The notes under the pieces were generated by a model. That model was not told where the DNA came from, did not search any database, and saw only the letters and a program-made list of their open reading frames with translations. 64,000 bases of DNA from Hygrocybe punicea (Eukaryota; Basidiomycota; Agaricomycetes; Agaricales; Hygrophoraceae), in assembly GCA_963556145.1 (NCBI GenBank), contig OY744468.1:3224001-3288000 (forward strand). The letters run 5' to 3'. Each line of letters begins with the position of its first letter. Position 1 is the first letter of the stretch. Of this stretch, positions 11,001-22,306 are shown one piece after another. Both the position numbers and the translations under genes were made by a program.

Positions 11001-13071
11001 ACCACTGAACCCGATGGTACCTACGAGACCATACCCGAGAACCTGGCAATCCAACGTTTCATTTGCAAGCACTTCCAAGGTGTCAACCACATCATCCAGC
11101 ATTTCCGCTATGTCGGCAGTACCTTTAACGGCAAGAAACTCGAGTTGTGTCGACCCTCAGTCATCGTTGTTGGCCACCAATGCACATATGAAGAAAGAGT
11201 AGCCGACGACTCCAAAGTACAGAAGATTCACGATTGGCCACTGCCGACCAACCTCACCGAAGTTCATGCCTTTCTCGGTATCTGCGGCGTCTTGCGTATT
11301 TTTATCAAGGACTTCTCGCTCCACTCCTGACCCCTCGTCCGTCTTACCCGCAAAGGTATACCCTTCGAATTTGGTGAAGAAGAAGAGACCGCCGTCGACT
11401 ACCTCAAAAATGCCGTCATTTCATCGCCAGCGCTGTGCGCTATTGATTACACGCGTGAATGGGAGGTCATTCTCGCCATCGATTCATCTGTTCTTGGAGT
11501 CGGCTTCGTTCTTATGCAAATCCGCGCCGATGGAAAGCGCTATCCGAATCGTTTTGGTTCAATATCGTGGAACGAACGCAAAGCCCGATACTCTCAGTCC
11601 AAGCTCGAGCTTTACGGTCTCTTCAGGGCCCTTCGTGCCTACCGGATTTTCATTATCGGCGTCTGCAACCTCACCGTTGAAGTCGACGTGAAGTACATAA
11701 AAGGGATGCTCAACAACCCCGACATTCAGCCCAATGCAACGATCAACCGATGGATAGCCGGCGTCCTCTTATTTGATTTTAGACTCGTTCACATACCCAC
11801 TTCTGCACACGGTGCACCCAATGGACTCTCCAGACGTCCCCGCGCTGCAGAAGACCCCGAGGAGATCAACGACTCCAACGATTGGCTCGACCACTCTTAC
11901 GGTTTCTTTATGGAAGTCGTTAACTACCGACCCGTCCCCACACCGTCTGAGCCAATTGCCGTATGCGGCCGCTGCTGTGCCACAGCCAACCGACTCCACA
12001 AGTTACCCGCCATCCTCGTCTACACAAATCAGGAAGCCGTTTCTGACATACCGCGATCCGATAAAGCCCACGTGGCCGACGCTCGTCTTGCTCTCGTCGA
12101 GACTTGGTTACGAGATCTAACCCGACCCGCGAACCTCACAGATGACGAGTACCGTCTGTTCCTGAGATACTCCCTTGAGTTCTTCGTCACCGATAACAAG
12201 CTTTGGCGCAAAGACCATCATGGAAAACACAAACTCATCATACCGCCCGACCACCGGCTTCAGTTACTCAAAGACGCTCACGACTCTCTCGGCCACAAAG
12301 GTATATTCTCCGTCCGTGCTCGGCTGCTCGATCGTTTCTGGTGGCCACACCTCAACCACAATGTTAAGTGGTACGTCCGGTCTTGTCATCAGTGCCAAGT
12401 ACGACAAATGCGTTATCACCACATTCCGCCCACCATCGCTACACTGGCCTCACTATTCCACAAAGCATACGTCGACACGATGTTTATGCCATGATCCGGC
12501 GGCTACCAGTACATTGTCCAAGCCCGTTGCTCCCTCTCCACCTATCCCGAGTTCCGAATGCTACGCCGCGAGACCAGCTCGACCATCGGCACATTCCTAT
12601 TCGAAGACATCTTATGCCGTTGGGGTGCTCTTGAAGAAATCATTACCAAGAACGGCAAGCCGTTCATAGAAGCGCTCGACTATCTCGCCTCCCGCTACGG
12701 TATCCGGCACATCCGCATTTCGCCCTATAACTCACAAGCGAACGGACCCGTTGAGCGTCGCCACCTAGATGTCCAGGAGGCCATTATGAAAAGTTGTGAC
12801 AGAGATGAAAAGAAATGGCATACCGTAACCCACTCCGTATTTTGGGCCGAACGGGTCACTACACACAAAAGCCTCGGATACTCATCCTACTACATCACAC
12901 ATGGAGTAGAACCGCTTTTTCCATTCAATTTTGCCGAAGCTACGTACATGGTTCCGACGCAAGATACGATGTCTACGACTGACCTCATAGTCATCCGCGC
13001 CCGACAACTTCATAAACGAGAAGCCGACCTTGATCGGGTCAAAGAAAAGCTTACCAAAACTCGGCTCGCGT
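11001..13071 (+). pseudogene. pol: Gypsy pol: RT thumb, RNase H and integrase
   Basis: The RT C-terminus continues after the fold-back element in scattered frames to about 11460. RNase H follows, with AIDSS near 11480 and SKLELYGL near 11600. The integrase H2C2 zinc region lies around 12260-12400 (HDSLGHKG ... CHQCQ). The integrase core has the first Asp in AYVDTMFMP, then a TGA at 12492-12494, then ITKNGKPF, where Lys (12648-12650) replaces the second catalytic Asp, and the glutamate in NGPVERRH. The frame is cut at 13071 by the small LTR element. This copy is catalytically dead. Confidence 0.88.
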
Positions 13072-13230
13072 TGGAGTAGTGGGACCTGCCAGTCACGTGA
13101 CCAGGCTCCCACGGTTGACCTAGTTAGTAGCCTTCCCGATGTAGTAGTCAGTCCATCACCATCCCATCCATCCCGTCTTACCTCTCGAGTCCTGCGTGAG
13201 CCCCCGGAGAGGTACCTCGGTACCTCTCCA
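13072..13230 (+). repeat. 5' LTR of the small element
   Basis: 159 bp, TGGAGTAGTGGG to ACCTCTCCA. It contains the inverted pair GAGAGGTACC/GGTACCTCTC near its end, which could form a hairpin. Confidence 0.88.
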
Positions 13231-14900
13231 ACGTGGTGATGAGAGTGTTCTTCGACTCCACGCCTCTCTTTTTTCTCTCGGGTTCCCACTCCTTACGACT
13301 TTCTCGCGAGACGACCTTTTTTCGGCCTCACCACCCCTGCTGCGCGACGGCGCATTTTCCCTTCATTCACGGCCATACCTCAGTCGCGTTACCCCCCGGC
13401 ACCCTCGCTCAGTCCACCAGGGCCCCGCGTCGACCATCGTTGACCCAGAAACGCGGACTCAACCCTTTTGGAGCACCCAAAAGCCCCAGGCCACGCCACC
13501 CGCGTTCGCGCCCCGTTTCCTCTTCTCAGACCAAGGACGGGCTCTCAAGCTTTCCTTCGACGTCTTACGACCCCCGTTCTGCCCCACGTCGTCCCAGGAA
13601 CACCATCGACGTCCATTTTTGACGCCCAACGGCCACCCGCGTACAGCCGCGTCACCACCTTTCGACCCCCCCATATTTCAGTGTTCCCCGGCCCACTCGT
13701 ATCCATCAAGGCCCCCGCGTTCACGCTCGACGACCCGGTGCCCACGTTCTGCTCGAAAGAACCCCCCGTTGCCGTCCATTTTGGATACCCAAGCGCCTGC
13801 CACGTCATCACCTTCAACCCCCCGCTTTTCGTATGTCCCGTTCCCAACCCACGTTCGTTCAATCCCCCGCGCCCTCGTTCCATCCACCAGGGCCCCCCGT
13901 TGCCCCCCGTTGGCCCCAGACGAGCCCCCACCGTCGTTCTCGGACACCCAAGCCACGCGCCACGTCACCATCGCGCGGCCCCGTTCTGCCAGCACAACCG
14001 GCCCAGACCAACTCACCAAACTCGCGGCCCACCCCCCAGAACACCCTGCGTCTCGCTAACGCCCCGAACGAGCCCCCACCGCCGTTTTTGGTCGCACCAC
14101 GGATCCGTCGTGCCCACCCGTTGGACTCCCGTTCTTTCGTGTACCCCAGCCCCACACGGACCCATTCGACCACCCGTGCCCTCGTTCCACCGGCCAGGAC
14201 CCCCCGTTCATCTCCATTGCGCCAAACGAGCCCCCGCCGTCGTTTTCAGACACCCGCGCCGTGCGCCACGTCACCACCCCCCGGCCAGTTCCTAACACCC
14301 TACCTGGCCCCGCGAACCCTCGTTCAGCTCCCTGTGGCATCGTTCTCGACCTGGACGAGCCACCCGATCCCTTCGCGTGATACGCCAACCCCCTTCGCGT
14401 CGGGATACTATGCCTTGTTAGGTACAACCCTATGCCCCGTCAGTATTATAGCTTTTATTATAGCCTCGTCCCCCGTTCCCCCCATACTGGATGTCAATCA
14501 CAGTCTACCTACAAGCCGTCACTACACTACGTTCACGCACCCGTTTACCCGATCTCCGCCAATACAGTTATATTTTGGACCACCTGAACCTTCACACTGC
14601 ACTAAGTACTTGCTAGGACGATTCGAGGGATCTTTGGCCTTGCGTTGTGAGCCCGAACCCTTGCGAGGGAGGCATTCGAAGAGTATTGAGTTTGAGGAGA
14701 GTCTTGTATAGTCTGGTCATCTACCGCCCCCTGCGCGAGGACGACTTCCCGCTTCACGATATAAGGCCCCGGCCTTGATTCGAGGCATTCTGAGGGACTG
14801 GGAGTTGTGGCTTGAGAGTTTTTTGGTCAGTTTTGTTTGTTTTGTGTTCTTTTCTGTAGCAGTTGGCGACGAGGGCGTCGCCATGAGGAAAAGGGGCACT

Positions 14901-15059
14901 TGGAGTAGTGGGACCTGCCAGTCACGTGACCAGGCTCCCACGGTTGACCTAGTTAGTAGCCTTCCCGATGTAGTAGTCAGTCCATCACCATCCCATCCAT
15001 CCCGTCTTACCTCTCGAGTCCTGCGTGAGCCCCCGGAGAGGTACCTCGGTACCTCTCCA
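14901..15059 (+). repeat. 3' LTR of the small element
   Basis: A direct copy of 13072-13230 following a purine-rich tract. I see no difference between the two LTRs, which suggests a young insertion. Confidence 0.88.
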
Positions 15060-15434
15060 GCGTCCGCCTGGCAATTCAAGCAGAAATACGCCAACACGAT
15101 CAAAGTTTTCGATTTCGAACCCAGTAACCTCGTTCTCATCCGAAATTCACGTATCGAAATGTCTCTCGATCGTAAAGCAAAACCGCGGTACTTTGGACCC
15201 ATGGTTGTCGTCAGGAAAACAGAAGGCGGATCCTACATACTAGCCGAACTCGACGGTGCGGTTTCTAGATCCCAATTTGCCGCTTTCCGAGTCGTACCCT
15301 ACCACGCCCGCTCGAAAATATTGATACCATTGGACAATTTCTTACAATATCCCGATGCCGACAATACCGATTCAAATGATCTTGATGATCCGATGTACCC
15401 GCCCTCCATAGACTCCTCACCCGACGACGATTAA
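15060..15434 (+). pseudogene. pol: Gypsy integrase C-terminal domain
   Basis: In frame after removal of the small LTR element, this begins ASAWQFKQKYANTI and contains the SH3-like GPY segment (RYFGPMVVVRKTEGGSYIL), ending in an acidic tail at 15434. The domain contacts target DNA. No chromodomain is visible after it. An AT-rich spacer of about 200 bp separates it from the antisense gene. Confidence 0.85.
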
Positions 15435-15635
15435 GCATCTCCTTTATATTCTGTCCACGTTATACCCCGATTTTATTTAGTTCCTCTTAGTTTTCTAACG
15501 ATATGACGAATGATGCGAATAGTCCTATGTCTTCGGGAGCCGATCGGCTTTCCTTAGCTGGGTGAACAAGCTGATATGTCTTTTATGTACACGATATATT
15601 TTTTTGTATATACACGGGCTCGTTATTTTTTCTAT

Positions 15636-17018
15636 TTACAGGCAGCCAGTCTTGTAGTCCCGCCTCAACATTGCCAACCTTGAGGTCAACCGTTCGAGAT
15701 CGACGCGGAGCCACTGGAACTCTTGACCAAAGTGGACGAGGTGACGGTTGACGTTGGTGCCCAGGGCTCCCAGCTCCTCCATAAGGACCGCCAGCCGCGC
15801 CGACACCTGCTCGTAATTCTCCATCGTCAAGACAAATGCCGCCCTAAGCCTTTTCGTCGGCCGCTCTTCCTCCGACTCTTCCTCGTCTTCATCATCGTCC
15901 TCGACCGATTCCACATCCTCGACCCGCGGTTTGCTCGTTAAGGCCCGGGCAGGCCTACTGCAGATCGGCTTTGTCGTGAATGACAACGGCTTCCTTGTGC
16001 CGACCGCGACCTCTTTGCCCTTTCCGGTATCCACCTTGTGCCGACCCCCACCCATCCGGTGTGTAGCGTTAGTACATCTTTTCTTCAGCCTCCAGCATCG
16101 TTCGCACATGTAGCCAGTGACGCCTCAACACGCCTCTTGAGCCTTGACGCAGTTGGTGCAGGCTTGTAGGGGAAACGGCCCGGTGAACTGTTACCAGGAT
16201 CAGTGACTAAAAGAACAAATGAACCGACACAGGAACTCACCGTCGTACCAGCCAAATCTCTGATCTCTACGCCCGGCATATCTACGTCTTCTACATCGGC
16301 TGGTGTCTCTGGTGCCGGGTCGATGGGGCCTTCCGCTGGCTCAACTGCGACTTCGCCTTCCAGAATCGACTCAGTCCCTGGTTCACCCGCGACCGATGCG
16401 TTTGCTTCAGCTCGCCGTTCCTCGCTGAGCTGCCACCGATACGCGGCTCCATCCCTTTCAACCTGGTCCACTTCTTGAGTCCAGTGCTGCCCATGCTGTT
16501 CTATTCTAAGCTGCTCTCACCTTTCCTCTGCCGCCTTTCACCTTTTCTCCGCCTCCGCTCATGCCTTTGCCTCTGCCAACCGTCTGGCCTCCTCTTCCCA
16601 TGTAGCCGCTTCCTCATCCGCCCGCCGTCTAGCTTCTTCCTTTTCCTGCCTCTCTCGGTCCGCCGCTTCTTTCAGCCACTCTTCGACATCGTTAGCGTAC
16701 GATTGGCGGTCGGCCCATAGCGGTGGCGTTACTGGCCTCGTACCACCAGCTCGGAGTTCCGCAACAATTCCATGATAAGCACGCTAGTGGGACGACATGA
16801 GCTATCTTAGGACACGCGTAATCAATCAGGAAACTCACCAGCGCTTTCTTGTGGCCGCTTACCCATTGCTGGGCCATCCCCTCGTTGCCATCTACCATCG
16901 TAACAAGATCGTCGCTGTGAAACACGGTGACCGCGTTAACGGCCTCTTCATAGTCCACCTGGACATCGGGTTCGATGCTTTCGACGAAGGCGAGGAAATT
17001 GTTGTAGATTTGGGACAT
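15636..17018 (-). pseudogene. antisense Zn(II)2Cys6 protein gene carried by the Gypsy element
   Basis: Three exons are inferred: 17018-16839, 16783-16241 and 16187-15636, with phase-0 introns of 55 and 53 nt bordered by GTGAGT and AG. The conceptual 424-residue product begins MSQIYNNFLAFVESIEPD, then has a Glu/Arg/Ala-rich coiled-coil region, an acidic stretch, and a cluster C-x2-C-x6-C-x7-C-x2-C-x6-C (CTNCVKAQEAC ... CERCWRLKKRC), which matches fungal binuclear zinc DNA-binding domains. An Asp/Glu tract and a final helical segment follow. Four in-frame TGA codons (16559-16561, 16538-16540, 16517-16519, 16125-16127) sit where CGA would fit. The gene lies inside the LTRs, opposite to pol, so it travels with the element. 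Its role is unknown; DNA binding is an inference from the cluster. Confidence 0.75.
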
Positions 17019-17188
17019 GGTGGGTGTGTGATGGTGTAGAGGAAAGGTTGGATCAACAAAGAGATTTTTTTTATTTTTTTTACTTTGCCATTGTTTGGTC
17101 GCTCACGTGATTGGCCACACTCGCGACCTGCATTTGGAGACCCCATATTCTCAACCACAGATGGTCTCTATTAGAAGACCCAAGGAGA

Positions 17189-17983
17189 TGTAGAGGGTCC
17201 TTGACCCTCTGAGGCCGTAACATCGATATCTCGCGAATCCGCTCGAACCCGACGTCTCTAGCAATCTACGCTCGAACCCGACGCAACCCGACACAACCCG
17301 ATGCATACCGACTAGCACGGCCGCTCACGTACCTGGTCGGTCCATCTCCTAAACTCACGGAACTTCAAATATCAAAGATAGATCTCATCGGACTGGGATC
17401 CCGACATCGGACTTGCCTTATTCGCGCCTAGCGTCTCCCTTATGGAGATATAGTAAAGTATATTACATCTTTTATGGTTTTTATATCTTCCACCCATTTT
17501 CCCTGTCATGGTCGCCTCGCAACCCTCTTCCTACTTCCCCATTTTTATTCTCCATTGTTTCCTCTCATCGGCCGAGGACTCTCGTCCAAATCTAGGTACA
17601 GAAATTTGTAGTATAAAAACGGTGCCCAAGCGCCGTCTCTGAATAAGAAACCAGTTCCTCCGTTTCCTCTCTCTGAGAATTATTTCTCTCAGTAAAATCC
17701 ATCGCACACATTACTCATCGGATTCCTCAACGCTCTCCCCGCCGTTCTACCGCCTTTATCTCTACGTCCCTCGTCACCCGACACCCGACCCGCCGTACCC
17801 GACATCATCAGCTTTGTCGGCTTCGACCGGTCTCGATAGATTTCAGTAGTTTACTCGGCGGCTTCTTACCATTTATATCCTATCATCTTACTGAAGCTTG
17901 TTAGACTATTCCTAGTCACTTCTACGCTGACCCCCACAGGCTTAGGATTATTATTCCACAGCCACCCCAACCTCGCCTTTACA
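17189..17983 (+). repeat. Gypsy 3' LTR
   Basis: 795 bp, TGTAGAGG to TTTACA, matching the 5' LTR. The short purine run aaggaga directly upstream may be the polypurine tract. Confidence 0.93.
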
Positions 17984-18672
17984 TCGTATGGTCTGTAGTC
18001 GAAGTCCAAAAGAGTATGCTCCGGCGATGGTCGGATTAGAGAGAACAATGAAATGTCTTGTGATCGGGGATTGTTCAGAGTTTGCATGCAGGTGAGGAAT
18101 GTCGTCAGATCGTCAGGGAGGATAATGGTAGGCACAGGGTAAGAATATGGAAACCAACTATCCAAGAATGGCAATTGTCAATTACGTGTCGAGATATTGT
18201 TGAGGTGGAAGTCAGAAGTATCAATGGTGGAAGGGTTTCGGTGCCGATGCCAAAGATAGATCATAACGAAGTAGAAACCGATCAGGAAGGTGATGGCAAT
18301 GCTGCCAATAACAATTATGGTAATGAGCTGTGTTGGGAGTACAGCCATTGTGAATCGGTTTGTCGTGGGATGAAGTCAACAATATGTCAGGGCGAGGGAA
18401 AAGACAATAGCGATGATGTCCGTCGGCAAGGAGACTATTTGGGTACAACAAGGTCACATGGGAGATGTCCATGGTTGGTCTGGATTGTTCTAGAAGAAGG
18501 GACAAAAAGAAAACAAGAATAAGAAAATACAAGGATGTCCGAAAGAATAAACAATGACATTGAAAAGAAGACAAAGGACAAAAAGAAATGAAAAAAGGAA
18601 GGTGTGTAGTGCAGAATCGTCATGGTGGGTATCGGAATGGGCATCAGGGTTGGAAGCAGAGTTGGAAACGTA
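17984..18672 (-). repeat. LTR-A copy 1, 5' part
   Basis: Continues the repeat at 1-272 after the Gypsy element. Read on the minus strand, it begins TGTTACGTTTCC at 18672, the same terminus as the complete copies. It contains the conserved transmembrane-type frame (about 18370-18190). It abuts Copia pol sequence, so it probably inserted into the Copia element. Confidence 0.88.
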
Positions 18673-20458
18673 ACAACAACCGACACAACATGAGATATGC
18701 AAACCGCTTGATGTACGGAGACCAATGGAATCATCCACACTGAAACAAAAGGAAAAAGTCAGCGTGGAAACAACCATAGCATATGCGTTCTTGAGCGCAA
18801 TGCAGCAGGATAGCAGTCTCACCGACAAGGACCCATGGGATTTAAAGGAAGCCAGGGAAGCCATAGATTGGGAGAACTGGAAGGTAGTGATGAAAGAGGA
18901 ATTTGATCAGCTACAAGAAATGGGTGTTTGGAAACTCGTAGACTTACCGGAGGGGCGGGAAGCCATCAGAAGCAAGTGGGTTTTCCACTGGAAACGCGAT
19001 GAGATGGGCGCAATCGCTAGGCACAAGGCCCAGTTAGTAGCCCAGGGGTTCTCACAGAAGCCCGGAGTGGATTTCATCAAAACCGGAACATTTGCTCCTG
19101 TGATGTGGTTCGAGATGTTATGGACATTGCTCGCATATTCCACAGTCAAGGATTGGGATATCCAGCAGATGGATATCAAAGGCGCATACCTTAACGGATG
19201 GGTGAAGGAGGAGCTGTACATGAAGCAGCTGGCGGAATTTGAGGATGGAACTGGATGGGTTTGCGGCCTCATATGCCCTATATATGGTCTCAGGCAAGCC
19301 AGAAATGTATGGAACACGGATTTTGATAACACGATGAAGGAATTTCGTTATATGAGATTGTGGACTGACTACTGTGCATACTATTATCAGGAAGGTGAAA
19401 ACCTTTCCATCGTACTCATATGGGTCAACGACCTCATGGCTTACGCAAACAACCGAGCAATGAATCAGTGGATAATCAACCAGCTGAAAAAAAAATACAT
19501 GGTAATGGTCATTGGAAAGCCAACGTTACTGCTCGGAATCCATATCAAATGAGACCGCCAACAATGGAAAGTCACCCTATCACAAAGCCGCTATATCCGG
19601 AAGATCCTCATGAAGGCCAGAATGAAGGATGCCAAGCCAGTATCAACCCCAATGGACCAGAATGTGGTCCTACAAATAAACAAAACTGAAACCGACAAGA
19701 ACAAGCAGAAACGCACCTTGATCATGTATGTGACATGAGTTGGAGAGCTCTTGTATGCTGCATACGCAACAAGACCCAATATCATGTATGCAACTGTAAC
19801 CGTTGCGCAATTCACATGGAACCCGAGTCTGGAACACTGGACAACACTTAAAAGGATATTCCGCTATCTAAAAGGAACAATGGATTACAAACTAATGTAT
19901 GGTGGAAAGGACCAACAGATTATGATGGAAACCATTCATTACGTCGATGCCAATTGGGGATCCAACCCGCACTGGAAATCCATTAGCGGATATGTGTTCA
20001 CGATCGCAGGGGGAGCTGTAGCTTGGAGCTCGAAGAAGCAAAGCACGATTGCGTTGTCAATGGCTGAAGCGGAATCTGTCGCTGCTACTCATGCCACGAA
20101 GCAGTTAATCTGGCATAGAAACTTATTGAAGGAATTGGACCTATGGTCGGACGAGACATCAATTTTATGATCCGACAATCAGGCCGCGATTGCTATATCG
20201 CACAACCTGGAATTCCATGCACGGATGAAGCACATAGACATCAATCTACATTTCCTACAAGATCACGTCGCGTCTGGTATCCTCAAAGTCACATATATTC
20301 CTTCAGAAGAAAATCTAGCGGACATATTTACAAAAGGGTTACCTCGCCTGCTTCATGCAAAGTTCACAGCCGAACTTGGTCTATTGACCAGAGAGGAACC
20401 AGAAAGAGTGGAACACATAACGGAATACATGGATGATGTTTACCGCGACCCGGAATGA
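18673..20458 (+). pseudogene. pol: Copia pol fragment: reverse transcriptase and RNase H
   Basis: Copia-type RT is clear: AIDWENWKVVMKEEFDQL, then RSKWVFHWKRD, FAPVMWFEMLW, MDIKGAYLNG and IYGLRQA. The catalytic motif reads WVNDL where WVDDL is expected, so one Asp is lost. RNase H follows, with HYVDANWGSNPHWKSISGYV, then WSSKKQSTIALSMAEAESVA, and the end LADIFTKGLPRLLHAKF. TGA stops at 19550-19552, 19736-19738 and 20168-20170 all fall where the frame otherwise continues. Gag, protease and integrase are absent on the left because LTR-A entered there and the rest is outside the window. Confidence 0.9.
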
Positions 20459-20485
20459 GTCGAAGAGTATTCAACCAAGGGGGAG

Positions 20486-20730
20486 TGTTGGGAATAGTGG
20501 CCGAATAGTCGCGGAAAGGATTAGTAATCCATATCACGCGACCCTGGAACTCAAACCCACCTGTCCAATGAATAATGCTGAAGTGCAGCATGTCTTCTAC
20601 TCATCACAAGAAACTTCTAGTAGATTTAGCTAGTAGTATAAAAGCCCTCTCAGAGAGAGGCAAATATAATTCATTCTACATAAAATAACTTAGCGGTCAA
20701 CAACCACTGCAACTATATATTCCAATAGCA
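20486..20730 (+). repeat. Copia 3' LTR
   Basis: Begins TGTTGGGAATAG right after the polypurine tract AAGGGGGAG (20478-20485) and ends near TATTCCAATAGCA. It has a TATA-like tagtagtataaaag near 20640. The right border may be off by a few bases. Confidence 0.8.
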
Positions 20731-21350
20731 GGGGAAGTGGCACCAGCTCCAGCACCAATGCCTACGCCAATGCCAATGCCCCAACCATGCCAACACCAAT
20801 TCCCCAACCACGCAAATGCCCACGCCGCCTAACCAGGTCCACATCCCATCTAACACCTCATGAACATGCAGCCCAGCATCAATTGATGTTGGGCTATGTT
20901 CGTGAGGTTACAGGAGGTGGGTGCCTCACCAGCACCAGTGGTGTGCCATTCACAAGTTCACAGGCACCACCACCAGCACCAAGGAAGGGAGACCTGGTCC
21001 CCACCCCAGCTATCACCTTGCAAACACGCAGCCTGGCATCAATTGATGTTGGGGCTATGGGGAGGTGGGTACCTCACCACCACCAGGCAGTACGAAGGTA
21101 AAGCCATGAAAACTGGCATTTAAATATAGTAATAGTAAATAAATATATTGCATAAATAGTTTAAATCAATAATAGTAAAATTAAATGTCTGAACCGTTCT
21201 TGAACTCAGTTTGGGCCCCAAAAAAAAAATCTGAACAGTTCAGGGCGGTTCAGGTTCAGTTCACGTGAAATCCTGAACTGAACTCCAGGTTCAGTTCAGG
21301 GTTCAGCCAAAATAGGTCTGAACAGGACTGAACAGAACTTTGGTAGCACT
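20731..21350. repeat. hAT-like remnant with tandem repeats
   Basis: Contains ccaatgcc-type simple repeats and two copies of a roughly 155-bp unit (around 20865-20940 and 21022-21095), each with a TCAATTGA palindrome. AT-rich DNA follows, then a ggttcagttcag-rich stretch like the complete hAT-like element at 54017-54764. The right end GGTAGCACTA resembles a hAT terminus; I found no matching left end. No gene. Confidence 0.5.
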
Positions 21351-22306
21351 AGAGTGGTCATGATATTCTCTCCTACTCAAAAAATTCTTTTCTAATTTTA
21401 TTGGTGCATTTACATGGACACGACTATCTAAAGATATTCATTGGATGTACAGGAGTGAGAAGCATTATATTTGCCTTAGGGAATGTGTGGAACCAATGAT
21501 ATAGAGGTGTTTCATGGAGTGGTAGTGTTTCGAGGAGTCATAAATCTAGGATATGCACGTAGAGTGTGGTGAATTGATCCAACTGCAATTTTACTGATTC
21601 TATGCTCATATTTGTGAATCTCACTGATTCTCAAGCTTTGAATTGATATATATCACTACATATGGAAGGACGTTTCACTACTGGGCCTGATGTGCCAGAG
21701 TATATTTATTCCTACGGAAACACAATAACTTGCGACGTGACAAATTGGGTAGCTTCAGGGTTCCAGTGAAGCCGGGAACGTTCCACTTTCCCTCTGGTCA
21801 TCCCATTTGGAGATCTGTTAAGGAAGTATTAGACAATTGTAGGCTTCGCTGGCAGCCCTTACCCATTCATCTAACAGAACATTGAGTTAGTAACATTATT
21901 GAGTTAGTGCAGAAAGGAACATACTGGGGCAGAGGGAATGATAAGCCCTCTTGAATTGCTTGCAAGGTGCAAACTCGTCTCCCTTCGCAGCTATGCACTT
22001 GAAATAGTCTGTGTAGTTCTGGAAACTGACAGTTTTGCTTCAGACAACGATATGTTTAATATATTGCATCACTCACCAATGCCTAGTCTGATTTGTGTTG
22101 GGGAAACGCGCTGAAACATGCAAGTGAGTTGAGAGGTTGTCAGTTTGTTTATTACCCACCATCGAAGTCGGCAGTCTGAAGAACGTATTTACTTGAAAAT
22201 GTGAGAAGAACTCAAAGACAATTTGGCACGAGGATTGAAGCATACCTAGCGAGGTCACTCATTATGGTACGGTTCAAGTTGGCAAAAATCAGCTGACGTC
22301 AGCTGC
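21351..22306. other. intergenic region with a possible gene fragment
   Basis: No complete gene is visible. Around 21705-21888 (+) one frame reads like protein (LGSFRVPVKPGTFHFPSGH, then IWRSVKEVLDNCRLRW) before a TGA, but without context on either side. It may be a remnant of a degraded gene; the family is not recognised. The stretch nearest 22306 should contain the PRP18 promoter. Confidence 0.35.

Larger units (their letters stand above)
13072..15059 (+). mobile_element. small non-autonomous LTR element (TRIM/LARD-like)
   Basis: Two identical or nearly identical 159-bp direct repeats (13072-13230 and 14901-15059) start TGGAG and end CTCCA. The target duplication is gcgt (13068-13071 and 15060-15063), and removing the element restores the integrase reading frame. 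A candidate PBS, TGGTGATGAGAGTG, begins 3 nt after the first LTR. A purine stretch (gaggaaaagggg) sits 4 nt before the second. The 1.67 kb interior is C-rich, and its long frames (for example 13196-14059) look like low-complexity translation with no transposon domain. Other elements must supply its enzymes. Confidence 0.88.
273..17983 (+). mobile_element. Ty3/Gypsy LTR retrotransposon with nested insertions
   Basis: Two near-identical LTRs (273-1066 and 17189-17983, starting TGTAGAGG and ending TTTACA) bound gag, protease, reverse transcriptase, RNase H and integrase in Ty3/Gypsy order. The target duplication is tcgt (269-272 and 17984-17987), and the LTR-A repeat reads straight across it. 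Without the fold-back element at 5049-10995 and the small LTR element at 13072-15059, the element is about 9.8 kb. The coding parts carry TGA stops, at least one frameshift and altered catalytic residues, so this copy is non-autonomous. The LTRs differ at only a few positions, suggesting fairly recent insertion. An antisense spliced gene lies between pol and the 3' LTR. Confidence 0.95.

Noticed and set aside
13196..14295. Frames of 275-292 aa in the interior of the small LTR element
   Set aside because: Pro/Ser/His-rich in all three plus frames because the DNA is C-rich; no domain, no introns, and the frame begins inside an LTR.
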